DNA of 30,095 nt from SIAJ01 sp036266155 (GCA_036266155.1 DATANR010000117.1:1-30095); one strand, 5' to 3'; shown: positions 7,892 to 15,231, counted from the first letter of the stretch. Notes: generated by a model from the sequence alone, not told the origin. Made by a program: numbers and translations.

Positions 7892-8434
7892 TCACCCGCT
7901 CCTGCGCGCGTGCGGGTGGTTCTGGCTTAGCTTGAACTTGCCTTCGAGGCGCTCGGCCTCGATCCGGAAGCCGACGATCTGTGCCAACATCCGTTCGAGG
8001 TGCAACGTGGATCTATCCAGCACCCATGGACTGGGCATCGGCCGCTCGAAAACCTCAATCATCTGCCGCACGATGTCTAGCAGGGCGGCGCGGTCTTCAA
8101 CGATCCGCGGCCGGCCGTAGGCATGGACGGCCTCGTAGTTCCAGGTCGGAACAACGGCATCGGCCTCGTACCAATTCGGCGATGTAGGCGTGCGGCCCGG
8201 AGAAGACAACCAGGGCCGTTCGGCCGTCGAGTTGCCGCCAGTGCGGATTCGCCCGGGCTAACATGGCCGATGAGCGTGCCGTGCGAACGCGCGGTACGAT
8301 CGAGAAGCAATGGCACGTGCGTGGCGAACGATTCGCCGCCGATATCCGAGACCAACAGCCCAAAGCTGTACTGATCGATAAAGTTGTGCAGTGTGGCGGG
8401 GTTCCATTCCGGCGAACGAGTCGGGAACGTACAT
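7892..8434 (-). pseudogene. PaiB-family (FMN-binding, transcriptional-regulator type) pseudogene
   Basis: Four segments in successive minus-strand frames join into a PaiB-like protein. MYVPDSFA starts at 8434. TLHNFIDQYSFGLLVSDIGG and ATHVPLLLDR...GTLIGHV follow down to about 8263. ARANPHWRQL...GPHAYI runs to about 8190. SPNWYEADAVVPTWNYEAVH, through VGFRIEAERLEGKFKLSQN, reaches the stop at 7892. Order, spacing and motifs (VPTWNY, LEGKxKLSQN) are those of the family. Each junction moves the frame the same way, equivalent to one added base or two lost. At about 8190, ATCTCG would become ATCG by losing a TC unit. No full-length product can be made without frameshifting. It may once have been an unrelated regulatory gene. 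Several sequencing errors in one gene are the alternative explanation. Confidence 0.8.
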
Positions 8435-8795
8435 CGCGATTCACTCGGTGAGGGGCTGACCTCAACACGACGGTGCTTCCACCGACCGTGCGACGGTGCT
8501 GAATTCGGATCTTTCTCTCGGATGGCAGGCTCGACTTGATCTCAGACTGGGGGCCGAAATGGCTTCGGCCATCGCCCCGGTCGATCGGAATGGATTGAAA
8601 ACACCGAAGTGTATCGACTACTCGAGGTCTTCGATCCACTTCGGCGTTCCACACCGGGGTTCTCGATAACCCTTTCGGCGTCGGACATCATTTCCAGAGC
8701 ATCATCTCCAGAGCATCATCTCCAGAGCATCATTTCCAGAGCATCATTTCCAGAGCATCATGCAATCCTGGAACGAGCACCAAGGGCCGAACGGG
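8435..8795. other. Gene-free stretch holding a tandem repeat
   Basis: I find no supportable gene here on either strand. The only structures seen are a 10-bp direct repeat CGACGGTGCT (around 8468 and 8492) and the 14-bp tandem repeat described separately. Open frames across this stretch are low-complexity and continue into the shadow frames of the Ala/Pro-rich ORF. Confidence 0.5.
8691..8762 (+). repeat. Five tandem 14-bp repeats (TCCAGAGCATCAT plus C or T)
   Basis: Copies of TCCAGAGCATCAT begin at 8693, 8707, 8721, 8735 and 8749, so the period is exactly 14 bp. The only variation is the base after each core (C or T). The period is not a multiple of three, which argues against a coding role. 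An inverted copy occurs at 9372-9384 inside the insert that splits the nearby tRNA gene. Confidence 0.9.
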
Positions 8796-9140
8796 TCAGC
8801 CGATTGGAGCCGCCAGAACTGGTGCCACCGAGGCTACGATTGGAGCCGCGTGTGCAACCGCCAGCGCGTGGCCCGAAAGCCGTTGCGCTGTTGGTATCGC
8901 GGCGGGTGGAATCGCGCTCGGTGGAGCCGCCGCCGGTGGAACCGCCGCTTTCGGTGGAACTGCCGGTGGAGCTGTCGCGGGTGGAACCGCCAGGTCCATT
9001 GGCACACCAGCCAATGGTAAACCCAGCATTGGTACTGCCCCGGCCGAAAGATGGACGGTCGCTTCCGCCAACATTCGAACCGCATGCGACAGCGATTCGT
9101 GGATCTCTTCGAGAGCCACTGGGTCGCTTCGTACCGCCAT
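8796..9140 (-). CDS. Small Ala/Pro-rich protein with a very strong ribosome site
   Basis: The 114-residue ORF starts at 9140. Its N-terminus (about 1-33, DPVALEEIHESLSHAVRMLA) is predicted to be an amphipathic helix. The middle (about 50-85) is a run of APP/VPP/IPP repeats roughly every five residues. The C-terminus is hydrophobic and Ala-rich, with no Cys, no clear signal peptide and no recognised family. Translation signals are exceptional, as noted for the ribosome site. The DNA of the repeat part is low-complexity and open in other frames too, so coding cannot be proved from composition. A small helper or structural protein, or a precursor peptide with a helical leader, are both possible. 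It lies just downstream of the split tRNA gene on the same strand. Confidence 0.5.
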   Translation of the reverse strand: MAVRSDPVALEEIHESLSHAVRMLAEATVHLSAGAVPMLGLPLAGVPMDLAVPPATAPPAVPPKAAVPPAAAPPSAIPPAAIPTAQRLSGHALAVAHAAPIVASVAPVLAAPIG

Positions 9141-9146
9141 GGTCGT

Positions 9147-9158
9147 TCACCTCCTTTC
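9147..9158 (-). promoter_or_regulatory. Twelve-base Shine-Dalgarno sequence
   Basis: On the minus strand this reads GAAAGGAGGTGA, complementary over all 12 bases to the bacterial 16S rRNA 3' end (TCACCTCCTTTC). It ends 6 nt before the ATG at 9140. This is much longer than any other ribosome site in the window and fixes the start of the small ORF. Confidence 0.75.
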
Positions 9159-9271
9159 CTCATCGCTAAACGCCGCGCGGCCAAGGTTCCCGGGCCGGGG
9201 GCAACGAGGTAGAAGCCCCGGACACCGATCGCCCCTATCGCGGACTGCGCCGGAGTCGAAAAACGATGAAC

Positions 9272-9456
9272 GCACCTGACGGGATTCGAACCCGCACTCT
9301 CCAGCGCCCAAGGCTGGTGCTTTGTGGCTCTCGTTGATCCGAGGGTTCCAATCCTTTGCACTTCGCGGCATTGATGCTCTGGAAAGATGCCGGTCTGCAC
9401 TCAGGGTGGTCTGCTGTTCACGCGGAGGTGCCATCAACCAGTTAAGCTACAGGTGC
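9272..9456 (-). tRNA. tRNA-Pro(UGG), split in the D-loop by about 112 nt
   Basis: The 5' part holds GCACCTG (9456-9450), TA, then the D-stem strand GCTT and the loop start AACTGGTT (to 9436). The 3' part begins near 9323 with A, the matching D-stem strand AAGC (9322-9319) and A26. It continues with anticodon arm CCAGC-CTTGGGC-GCTGG (9317-9301), five variable bases, T-arm GCGGG-TTCGAAT-CCCGT (9295-9279) and CAGGTGC (9278-9272). All four stems pair. Joined, the parts give a canonical tRNA of about 74 nt with anticodon UGG and G37, as in proline tRNAs. Two features are unusual for bacterial tRNA-Pro: a G1-C72 pair and a G at position 73. Whether the insert is removed is unknown; the simplest reading is a disrupted gene. 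No CCA is encoded. Confidence 0.7.
9324..9435 (-). mobile_element. Small palindromic insert within the tRNA D-loop
   Basis: About 112 nt lie between the two tRNA parts; the exact ends are uncertain by a few bases. The insert contains a hairpin with arms CGGCAT (9366-9371) and ATGCCG (9387-9392). Its loop carries TGATGCTCTGGAA (9372-9384), an inverted copy of the tandem 14-bp repeat at 8691-8762. GTTGAT and ATCAAC, near the two ends of the insert, are also inverted. It is too short for a group I or II intron and has no ORF. A non-autonomous palindromic element fits best. Confidence 0.5.
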
Positions 9457-9510
9457 ATGCGCGAAACAATCCTCCTCATACCACTGTATTAGGCAGTCCG
9501 GGTCTGCCAG

Positions 9511-10725
9511 TTACAACAACTTGTGCAACGCCGCCAGTAGGGCTTCGATGTCAGCGAGGTCGTTGTACCCCTGGACGGAAACGCGGACCCGCGGCCGGCC
9601 CTGGAAACGGTCCACCGAGACATCGATCTGGTAATCCTGGCGAAGACGCGTGCAGAGATGAACGTCGTTTACCGTCGTCGGCAGGGGCGCGCAAACGACT
9701 TGCCCGTGCCACTCCGGTGAGGGCGGATGCCAGGGCGGCACACCCGTCAGGCGGTGAATCTCAGCCTGCGCGTGCATCGCCAAGGCCTGGCAGCGGCGGC
9801 GGACTTTGTCCCAGTCATGGTCCGCCTGGAACGTGATCGCGTCGGGCACGGCCAGATACGCTGAAACGTCCCGGCTGCCTTGCCACTCGTGAAACTCCAC
9901 GAATCGCGACGGCCCGGGGTTGCGTGGCTCCCAGCCCCAGCTGATCACGAGAGGGTCCAACAAATCCTGGACCGCCCGACGGGCGTAGAGGAAAGCACAC
10001 CCTTTCGGGGCACAGAGCCACTTGTGGGCGATGCCGACGTAAAAATCAGGATCCAGCTCACGCAGAGAGAGTGGTAGCTGGCCAGGAACGTGCGAGCCGT
10101 CGATGACGGTCAGGATGCCGTGACGCCGGGCGCGACGGCAGATCTCGGCCACGGGGAAAACTAGCGATGTCGGTGACGTCAGGTGGCTGAGCAGGATCAC
10201 GCGCGTACGGTCGGTCACACCGGCCCAGAAGTGATCGACGAACTCCTCGTGACACGTCACCGGCAGGGGGATCGGGCGGATGACGTACTGGAAACCCTGC
10301 TTCTGCGCCATGTACCGCCAGAGGCGGCTGATGCCGCCGTGTTCGTGGTCGCTCGTCAGCACATCGTCCCCCGGGCCAAGCCGCAACCCCCGGGCCACGA
10401 TGTTGAGGCCGACTGTCCCGTTGTTGACGTACACCAGGTCGTCCCGATCAGAATCAAGATACCTCGCGAGTACCGCCCGCGAGTGCGCGAGTAGGGCCGT
10501 CGAGTTCCGCGATAGGAAATCGACCGGCTCGCGTTCCAACTCCAGTTGCCACCGTTGGTAGGCTTCGAACACCGGCCTTGGGGTTGCGCCGTAGGCACCA
10601 TGGTTCAAATAGATCACACGGGGGTCGAGCAAGAAAAGATCTTTGAGCGACCCGGGGCACGCCGACACGGCTTTCGCACGCCGACTCTCAGCGCTCAGTC
10701 GGACAGGAGGTTGAGCGACATTCAT
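9511..10725 (-). CDS. Class V PLP-dependent enzyme, isopenicillin-N-epimerase-like
   Basis: A fold-type I PLP enzyme of about 404 residues. YLNHGAYGATP near the N-terminus, NNGTVGLNIVARGL and DHEHGGISRLW in the middle, the PLP-contacting Asp in VIDGSH, and the Schiff-base Lys in AHKWLCAPKG (K240 from the longest start) mark it as the class V group. That group includes isopenicillin N epimerases, cysteine desulfurases and ergothioneine C-S lyase EgtE. The longest frame begins with TTG at 10740; the ATG five codons later (10725) is the more natural start. In the cluster it could racemise or transaminate an amino acid, or cleave a C-S bond. A desulfurase for general iron-sulfur assembly is unlikely given the resemblance to epimerases. 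Confidence 0.75.
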   Translation of the reverse strand: MNVAQPPVRLSAESRRAKAVSACPGSLKDLFLLDPRVIYLNHGAYGATPRPVFEAYQRWQLELEREPVDFLSRNSTALLAHSRAVLARYLDSDRDDLVYVNNGTVGLNIVARGLRLGPGDDVLTSDHEHGGISRLWRYMAQKQGFQYVIRPIPLPVTCHEEFVDHFWAGVTDRTRVILLSHLTSPTSLVFPVAEICRRARRHGILTVIDGSHVPGQLPLSLRELDPDFYVGIAHKWLCAPKGCAFLYARRAVQDLLDPLVISWGWEPRNPGPSRFVEFHEWQGSRDVSAYLAVPDAITFQADHDWDKVRRRCQALAMHAQAEIHRLTGVPPWHPPSPEWHGQVVCAPLPTTVNDVHLCTRLRQDYQIDVSVDRFQGRPRVRVSVQGYNDLADIEALLAALHKLL

Positions 10726-11026
10726 CTGACACCACTTCAAGGAAGATCCGAAACAATCAATCTACTCTTTTCATCACCACCAGTAGAACCCATTACAAAC
10801 GAGGGATCAAATTGCAAAAAGTAAGATGAAATTGGAAGAATATCTTTAAAGCTTGAACGTTGCAACAAAAAACTCAGCCTTCGGCGAAGAGGCGAAGAGC
10901 CGGCCGTGGAGAGCGGAAATCGTTGTGCTTCGTGTCGTCTCGGGGCAGCAACTCCTGCGTTCGTCACGCGGGTGCGAGCAATCAGCAAGTGTGAGGTAAC
11001 GACGGAAAGCGATCGGAGAGAGCACC
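10726..11026. promoter_or_regulatory. Divergent intergenic region between PLP enzyme and flavoenzyme
   Basis: The stretch separates two divergent genes. It is AT-rich in its first half (about 10740-10870), with a TTGCAA hexamer near 10812 and A/T runs that could hold promoters. I cannot pair any -35 and -10 elements with confidence. GGAGAG lies 5-6 nt before the ATG at 11027. No small gene is supportable here. Confidence 0.3.
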
Positions 11027-12192
11027 ATGCGGCCTGCCTCCGCGGATAACTCATCTCATACCCCGCCGCACGTGGTGGTGATCGGTGCCGGCGCATTCGG
11101 CGGTTGGACGGCCCTTCACCTGCTGCGGTCGGGCGCGAGTGTCACCCTGCTGGACGCCTGGGGGCCGGGCAACCCACGATCCAGTTCCGGGGAAGGACCT
11201 CGGATCATCCGGGCGCTATATCCGGACCCCCTTCATGTGGCTTGGGCATCACGATCGATCGATCAGTGGCGAAGTTCGAGGCTCGTTATGGGCTGCTCCT
11301 GTTCCACCGGACCGGCGTAATCTGGCTGTACCGGGCCGACGACCAGTTCCTCCGCTCCTCCCTTCCCTTCATGAAGGCCGAGCGACTGAGCGTGACCGGA
11401 CTCACGCATGACGAAGCGCGGCAGCGCTGGCCGCAGCTGGCGCTGGAAGGTGTGCGCTCCGCATACTTCGAGGCGGAAGCCGGGTTTATCGATGCGCCCC
11501 TGGCGTGCAAGGCGGTGTGCGACGCGATAGTCCGTGAAGGCGGCACCAGGATCGCGGGAATGGTCCACCCCCCCGAACCAAGCAACGGGGTACTCGACGC
11601 GATCCGACTGACGAACGGCGAACGGCTCACGGCCGACCGCTTCGTATTCGCCTGCGGCCCATGGATGGGTGAACTCTTCCCCGAGATCATGGGACGCGGC
11701 CTCGCCCCCACGCGGCAGGAGGTGTACTATTTCGGCACGCCGCCAGGAGATACCCGCTTCGACCAGGAGAGCCTGCCGGTATGTACTGATTCCGGGAGCC
11801 GCTTTATGTACTCCATTCCGGCCGCCGAACAGCGCGGCTTCAAGGTTGCGGACGATACGCTCGGCGATCACTTCGATCCGACCGCGGGCGATCGGATCGC
11901 CAGTCCAGTGGGGCTAGCCCGTGCCCGGGAGTTCCTTGCCGAGCGCTTCCCCGCACTCGTGGGCGCGCCGCTACTTGAGAGCCGGGTCTGCCAGTACGAG
12001 AACACCCCTGACCGACGGTTTATCCTCGACCGTCATCCCACCCTGGAGAACGTCTGGATCGCTGGTGGAGGCTCCGGGCACGGGTTCAAGTTTGGGCCTG
12101 CCGTGGGCGAGCACATGGCGGAACTGGTACTCGAGTTGAAAGAGCCGATCTGGCGGTTCTCAGTGTCGCGGCGAGCGATTCGGAAGGCCTGA
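11027..12192 (+). pseudogene. Sarcosine-oxidase-like FAD amine oxidase with one frameshift
   Basis: Two overlapping frames together encode a DAO/sarcosine oxidase family protein of about 388 residues. The first frame starts at 11027, with the dinucleotide fold VVVIGAGAFGGWTALHLL and RIIRALYPDPLHVAWASRS, ending usefully at SIDQW (about 11270). The second frame continues without loss of sequence as KFEARYGLLLFHRTGVIWLY and runs to WIAGGGSGHGFKFGPAVGEH near the end. A Cys in RVCQYENTPDRRF matches the position that binds FAD covalently in monomeric sarcosine oxidases. One base is missing near 11270-11272, right after a GATCGATCGATC run. The rest is intact, so the break is recent, a sequencing error, or an unusual -1 recoding site. 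An oxidase of N-methyl or secondary amines would fit the cluster. Confidence 0.75.
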
Positions 12193-12296
12193 ATTCGGAG
12201 AAGCGCTTCCGCTGTTCTTTCGTATGCACCACTGGCTTCGCCGGACCACACGAACGCACGAAAAACGGGCACTTGGCCACCGCCGCGGGGGGATTC

Positions 12297-12950
12297 ATGA
12301 ATCGCATTTGGAAGGCGCTTCACGAGGGTGGTATTCGTCGGGCCAGCCGGGTGCTGGCGAACTACCTCGTGGATTGGCTCCATGACCGCCGAAACTGCGT
12401 TCGGACGGGCGGATTGGTCCCGATCGAAACGCTGATCGAGCGCTGGGAGAACTGCCACGATTACTTCCCCACCAGCTCCGCCACCTTTCGATACGCCATG
12501 GCGAAGGTCCGGCTCAAAACGGATCAGGAGGTCTTCCTCGATTATGGTTCGGGGATGGGCCGGGTGGTGCTGATGGCTGCACGCTACCCCTTCCGACGCG
12601 TCATTGGAGTCGAGATCTCGGCCGTGTTGAACGAGGTCGCCCGCAAGAACCTCGACCGCCTAGCCGGCCGGAGGAGATGCGACTGCGTAGAACTTTGGAC
12701 CAGCGATGCCGCGCGGTTTCCCGTGCCCGACGACGTGAGTGTGATTTTTCTGTACAACCCGTTCCATGGCGACGTTCTGCGTCAAGTGCTGAGTAACATC
12801 CGCACCTCGCTTGACCGCCTCCCGCGGCGCATCGTGATGATCTTCAACAACCCGGTCCACTTCCAGAAGTGCGCAGCCGAATACGATTGGATTGTCGAGA
12901 AACATCACTTCTGCGTCGAACACGAGTGCGTGATCTACGAGGCGCGGTAG
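12297..12950 (+). CDS. Class I SAM-dependent methyltransferase
   Basis: The 217-residue protein has the methyltransferase core: motif I FLDYGSGMGRV (about 80-90), the strand-2 acidic end GVEIS (E106), and a catalytic-type LYNPF in strand 4, resembling the NPPY/NPPF motif of N-methyltransferases. The ATG at 12297 is preferred over an upstream TTG at 12273 because a G-rich run sits 5-10 nt before it. The N-terminal 60 residues are basic and helical. It follows the flavoenzyme by about 100 bp on the same strand and converges with the PLP enzyme gene on the other side. Given LYNPF and the neighbouring amine-handling enzymes, a small-molecule N- or O-methyltransferase is likely. A protein methyltransferase cannot be excluded. 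Confidence 0.7.
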   Translation: MNRIWKALHEGGIRRASRVLANYLVDWLHDRRNCVRTGGLVPIETLIERWENCHDYFPTSSATFRYAMAKVRLKTDQEVFLDYGSGMGRVVLMAARYPFRRVIGVEISAVLNEVARKNLDRLAGRRRCDCVELWTSDAARFPVPDDVSVIFLYNPFHGDVLRQVLSNIRTSLDRLPRRIVMIFNNPVHFQKCAAEYDWIVEKHHFCVEHECVIYEAR

Positions 12951-12982
12951 AGTCCACAGCCGCCCCCGCCGCAGCGAAGCCC

Positions 12983-12996
12983 GCGTCCTGGGACGC
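12983..12996. terminator. Short hairpin between convergent genes
   Basis: GCGTC-CTGG-GACGC forms a 5-bp stem with a 4-nt loop in the 49-bp gap between the convergent methyltransferase and PLP genes. It lacks a T-run and is short, so a terminator role is only suggested by position. Confidence 0.25.
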
Positions 12997-12999
12997 AGG

Positions 13000-14175
13000 T
13001 CATCCAGTCGTTGTGACGCGTTCGATGGCCTGTTCAATATCGGCAATCAAATCCTTCACGTCCTCGATCCCGACGGAGAACCGGATCAGTGATGCCGACA
13101 TTCCGTGTTTGGCGCGAACCTCTTCAGGAATTTTTTGATGGGTCATGCTGGCGGGGTGCTCCACCAATGACTCGACGGCGCCCAAACTTTCGGCCAGCGT
13201 AATAATCTTGAAGAGCGTGATGAGGCGAAGAGCCTGGTCATCAGAAAGGTTGAAATAGACCGACAGCATGCCACTAAAGCCGCTCATCTGTCGCTTCGCA
13301 AGCTCGTGTTGGGGATGGCTCGCCAGGCCCGGGTACAGGACTCGCTTCACCATCGGATGCACCTCCAGGTACTTCGCTAGAGCCAGCGCGTTTGACTGGT
13401 GTCGGTCCATTCGCAGTGCCAGAGTCTTAATACCCCGCCGGAGAAGGAACATGGAGAACGGATCGATGTGAAGTCCGATCGACTTTCTGGCGAAATCCAT
13501 TTGCATCCGTACCTGCTCGTCGTTCGTGATGATCGCCCCCGCTACAATATCCGAGTGCCCGCCCAGGTACTTAGACGCGCTATGGAGGACGATATCGATT
13601 CCCATTTTGAGCGGGTTCTGGAAGTACGGCGACGCGAAGGTGTTATCGACGACGGAAATAGCGGCGTGTTTGCGGGCAAGTCTACCCAGCGCCGACAAGT
13701 CATAGATAGCGAGCAGCGGATTGGTAGGAGTCTCGATATAGAGCATTCGCGCTCCCGAACAGAGCGCTCGTTCGACTTCTTCGAGGTCTCCCAGATCCAC
13801 TTGATGAATGGCAATGCCGAACCGCACGAAGACTTGGTGGAACAGTCGATAGGTTCCCCCGTACACATCCGTCGGCATGAGCAGTGTGTCACCAGTCTTG
13901 AGCAGGGTGAGAACCGCCGAGATGGCCCCGACGCCTGAAGAGACGACCGTCGCGTGATCCCCGAATTCCAACGCGGCGAGAGTCTCTTCGAGTGGGTAAT
14001 AGTTCGGATTCATCGACCTCCCGTAATCGAACTTGAACTCCCCGGGGTTGCTCTGGGCGTAAACCGAACATTGGTAAATTGGTCCGACGATTGCTCCCGT
14101 CAATTCGTTTGGCTTCTGGCCAGCGTGTACGGCCCGTGTCGAGTACCCCAAGTCGGACGGCGGATGCGAATCCAT
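13000..14175 (-). CDS. Cystathionine gamma-synthase/lyase family PLP enzyme
   Basis: The 391-residue protein belongs to the Cys/Met metabolism PLP family (MetB, MetC, CTH, methionine gamma-lyase). Seen are the PLP phosphate-binding Y51-x-R53 (YGRSMNP), SSGVGAISAVLTLL, the YIETPTNP segment, the PLP Asp in VVDNTFASPYFQNP (D177) and the Schiff-base Lys in SASKYLGGHSD (K202). The usual NPT after the YxR motif reads NPNYYP here, which is uncommon and could change substrate choice. AGGAGA lies 6 nt before the ATG, a good ribosome site. It closes the accessory group on the minus strand. Roles in making a sulfur-containing precursor, or in beta/gamma replacement or elimination on an activated amino acid, are possible. 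Ordinary methionine metabolism is the alternative. Confidence 0.85.
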   Translation of the reverse strand: MDSHPPSDLGYSTRAVHAGQKPNELTGAIVGPIYQCSVYAQSNPGEFKFDYGRSMNPNYYPLEETLAALEFGDHATVVSSGVGAISAVLTLLKTGDTLLMPTDVYGGTYRLFHQVFVRFGIAIHQVDLGDLEEVERALCSGARMLYIETPTNPLLAIYDLSALGRLARKHAAISVVDNTFASPYFQNPLKMGIDIVLHSASKYLGGHSDIVAGAIITNDEQVRMQMDFARKSIGLHIDPFSMFLLRRGIKTLALRMDRHQSNALALAKYLEVHPMVKRVLYPGLASHPQHELAKRQMSGFSGMLSVYFNLSDDQALRLITLFKIITLAESLGAVESLVEHPASMTHQKIPEEVRAKHGMSASLIRFSVGIEDVKDLIADIEQAIERVTTTG

Positions 14176-14438
14176 CTGCTTCTCCTACTCATCAACAAGG
14201 GGTTTCGCCATCAGAGGGAATCACGGTCGTGACCGCCTAAGATCCTTGACGCCAAGACACTCCCAGCACTGATCCCGATCCGGTCAGACGATTTTCAAAG
14301 TGTGTCGAAATCGTGCCAGGTCATAGAAGGAGTGGTGGACAAGGTGAATGGCGGATGATTACCCACTGCTGGCTCACTTTCCTGGGCACGATCTGATCAC
14401 CCCTTACCCTGGGGAACTGTACCGCCGGCCGACCGGGT

Positions 14439-14564
14439 CGGCAATGGCGGAGGGCGAGAGTCAAGAAGGCATGCTACTCGGTTCCGCCGGAGAATCTTGC
14501 CCGGCAGATGTGGGTGCGGAAGGACGCTCTTCTGGTGCGGATTTCCCCGGCGGTCGAGGCGTGA
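14439..14564 (+). pseudogene. Possible IS21-type transposase C-terminal remnant
   Basis: A short frame ending in TGA at 14562-14564 reads RVKKACYSVPPENLARQMWV followed by RKDALLVRI. The YSVP...L...V/W-x-R pattern is like the C-terminal domain of IS21 IstA-type transposases. There is no start and the frame is broken upstream. The match is short, so this is tentative. Confidence 0.3.
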
Positions 14565-14568
14565 GCTA

Positions 14569-14664
14569 GAGCAGGATCTTTTGAGTACCATCAAATCGCG
14601 CAGGGCCAGTGAGTTCGGACAGCGCCTCTACGAGAAGATGCCAAGTGTTCAAAAGATCTTGCTC
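14569..14664. repeat. Sixteen-base inverted repeats enclosing 64 bp
   Basis: GAGCAGGATCTTTTGA (14569-14584) and TCAAAAGATCTTGCTC (14649-14664) are inverted repeats matching at 15 of 16 positions. The 64 bp between them have no convincing gene. They could be the terminal repeats of a small non-autonomous element, or the ends of two insertion sequences. No obvious target duplication flanks them. Confidence 0.6.
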
Positions 14665-14928
14665 CCCGCGGCTTGCTGCGGCCGCCAACGAGGCGTGTAG
14701 TGCGGGTGCCGGGTGTTGTTGGTCAATCGCTCCACCGAGCGGTGGGAACTCGAAGTAAAGATCGACAGGCAGCGCCGAAACATTCGGACGTTGTGGTTGT
14801 TGGACGCGACGGGCGCCCCAGTTGGGTCGCGCGCCGGAACGCAGTCGATTCCCTCCCTTGCATCTACGAAGTCGCGACCTCCGCCGTGGAGCACCTGGTA
14901 CCCGAATCCAACGCCAGGACGTTCATAG

Positions 14929-15231
14929 ACGCTGACCTGCTTCGCCGGCTGCCTTGGCGCGAGACCGATTGGCCCCCACCCACGTCCGAAGCCACGGCCG
15001 GGCAAGCGTGGCCGCAAGCCGAAGTACGGGAACCACAAGATTAGCCTGGCCAAGCGTGCGGCGGCCAAGGGTGGTTGGGTCACGGTGGAGTTCGACATCT
15101 ACGGCCGCTACGAGACCAAGACATACAAGATGTTCCTGGCCACGTGGCCGCCGGCCGGCGGCGTGATCCGGCTGGTGTTGGTCAAGAACGACGATGGCTG
15201 GGTGGACGAATCCGCCGACATCGGGGATTGA
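14929..15231 (+). pseudogene. DDE transposase remnant, C-terminal region
   Basis: A frame with no start (bounded by TAG at 14926) reads GRKPKYGNHKISLAKRAAAK, YETKTYKMFLATWPPAGG and VIRLVLVKNDDGW, then ends at TGA 15229-15231. This pattern (basic GRxPKYG, ISLAKRA, TYKxFLATWxPAGGVIRxVLV) is that of a DDE transposase common in planctomycete genomes. The N-terminal part and the region after DGW, where the last catalytic acid is expected, are missing or replaced. It is a dead copy. Together with the remnant and inverted repeats upstream it marks an insertion hot spot at the edge of the accessory region. Confidence 0.65.

Noticed and set aside
8691..8762. CRISPR array
   Set aside because: The 14-bp units are directly adjacent with no spacers, so this is a simple tandem repeat.
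8609..9169. Plus-strand 186-residue ORF running through the 14-bp repeats
   Set aside because: It is low-complexity, starts upstream of the repeat array, and the array's 14-bp period is not a codon multiple; the minus-strand ORF has the better start signal.
9340..9360. A second, plus-strand tRNA suggested by a T-arm-like GAGGGTTCCAATCCTTT
   Set aside because: No matching acceptor, D-arm or anticodon arm can be built upstream on the plus strand.
9324..9435. Group I intron in the tRNA gene
   Set aside because: The insert is about 112 nt, far below group I size, and lies in the D-loop rather than the anticodon loop.
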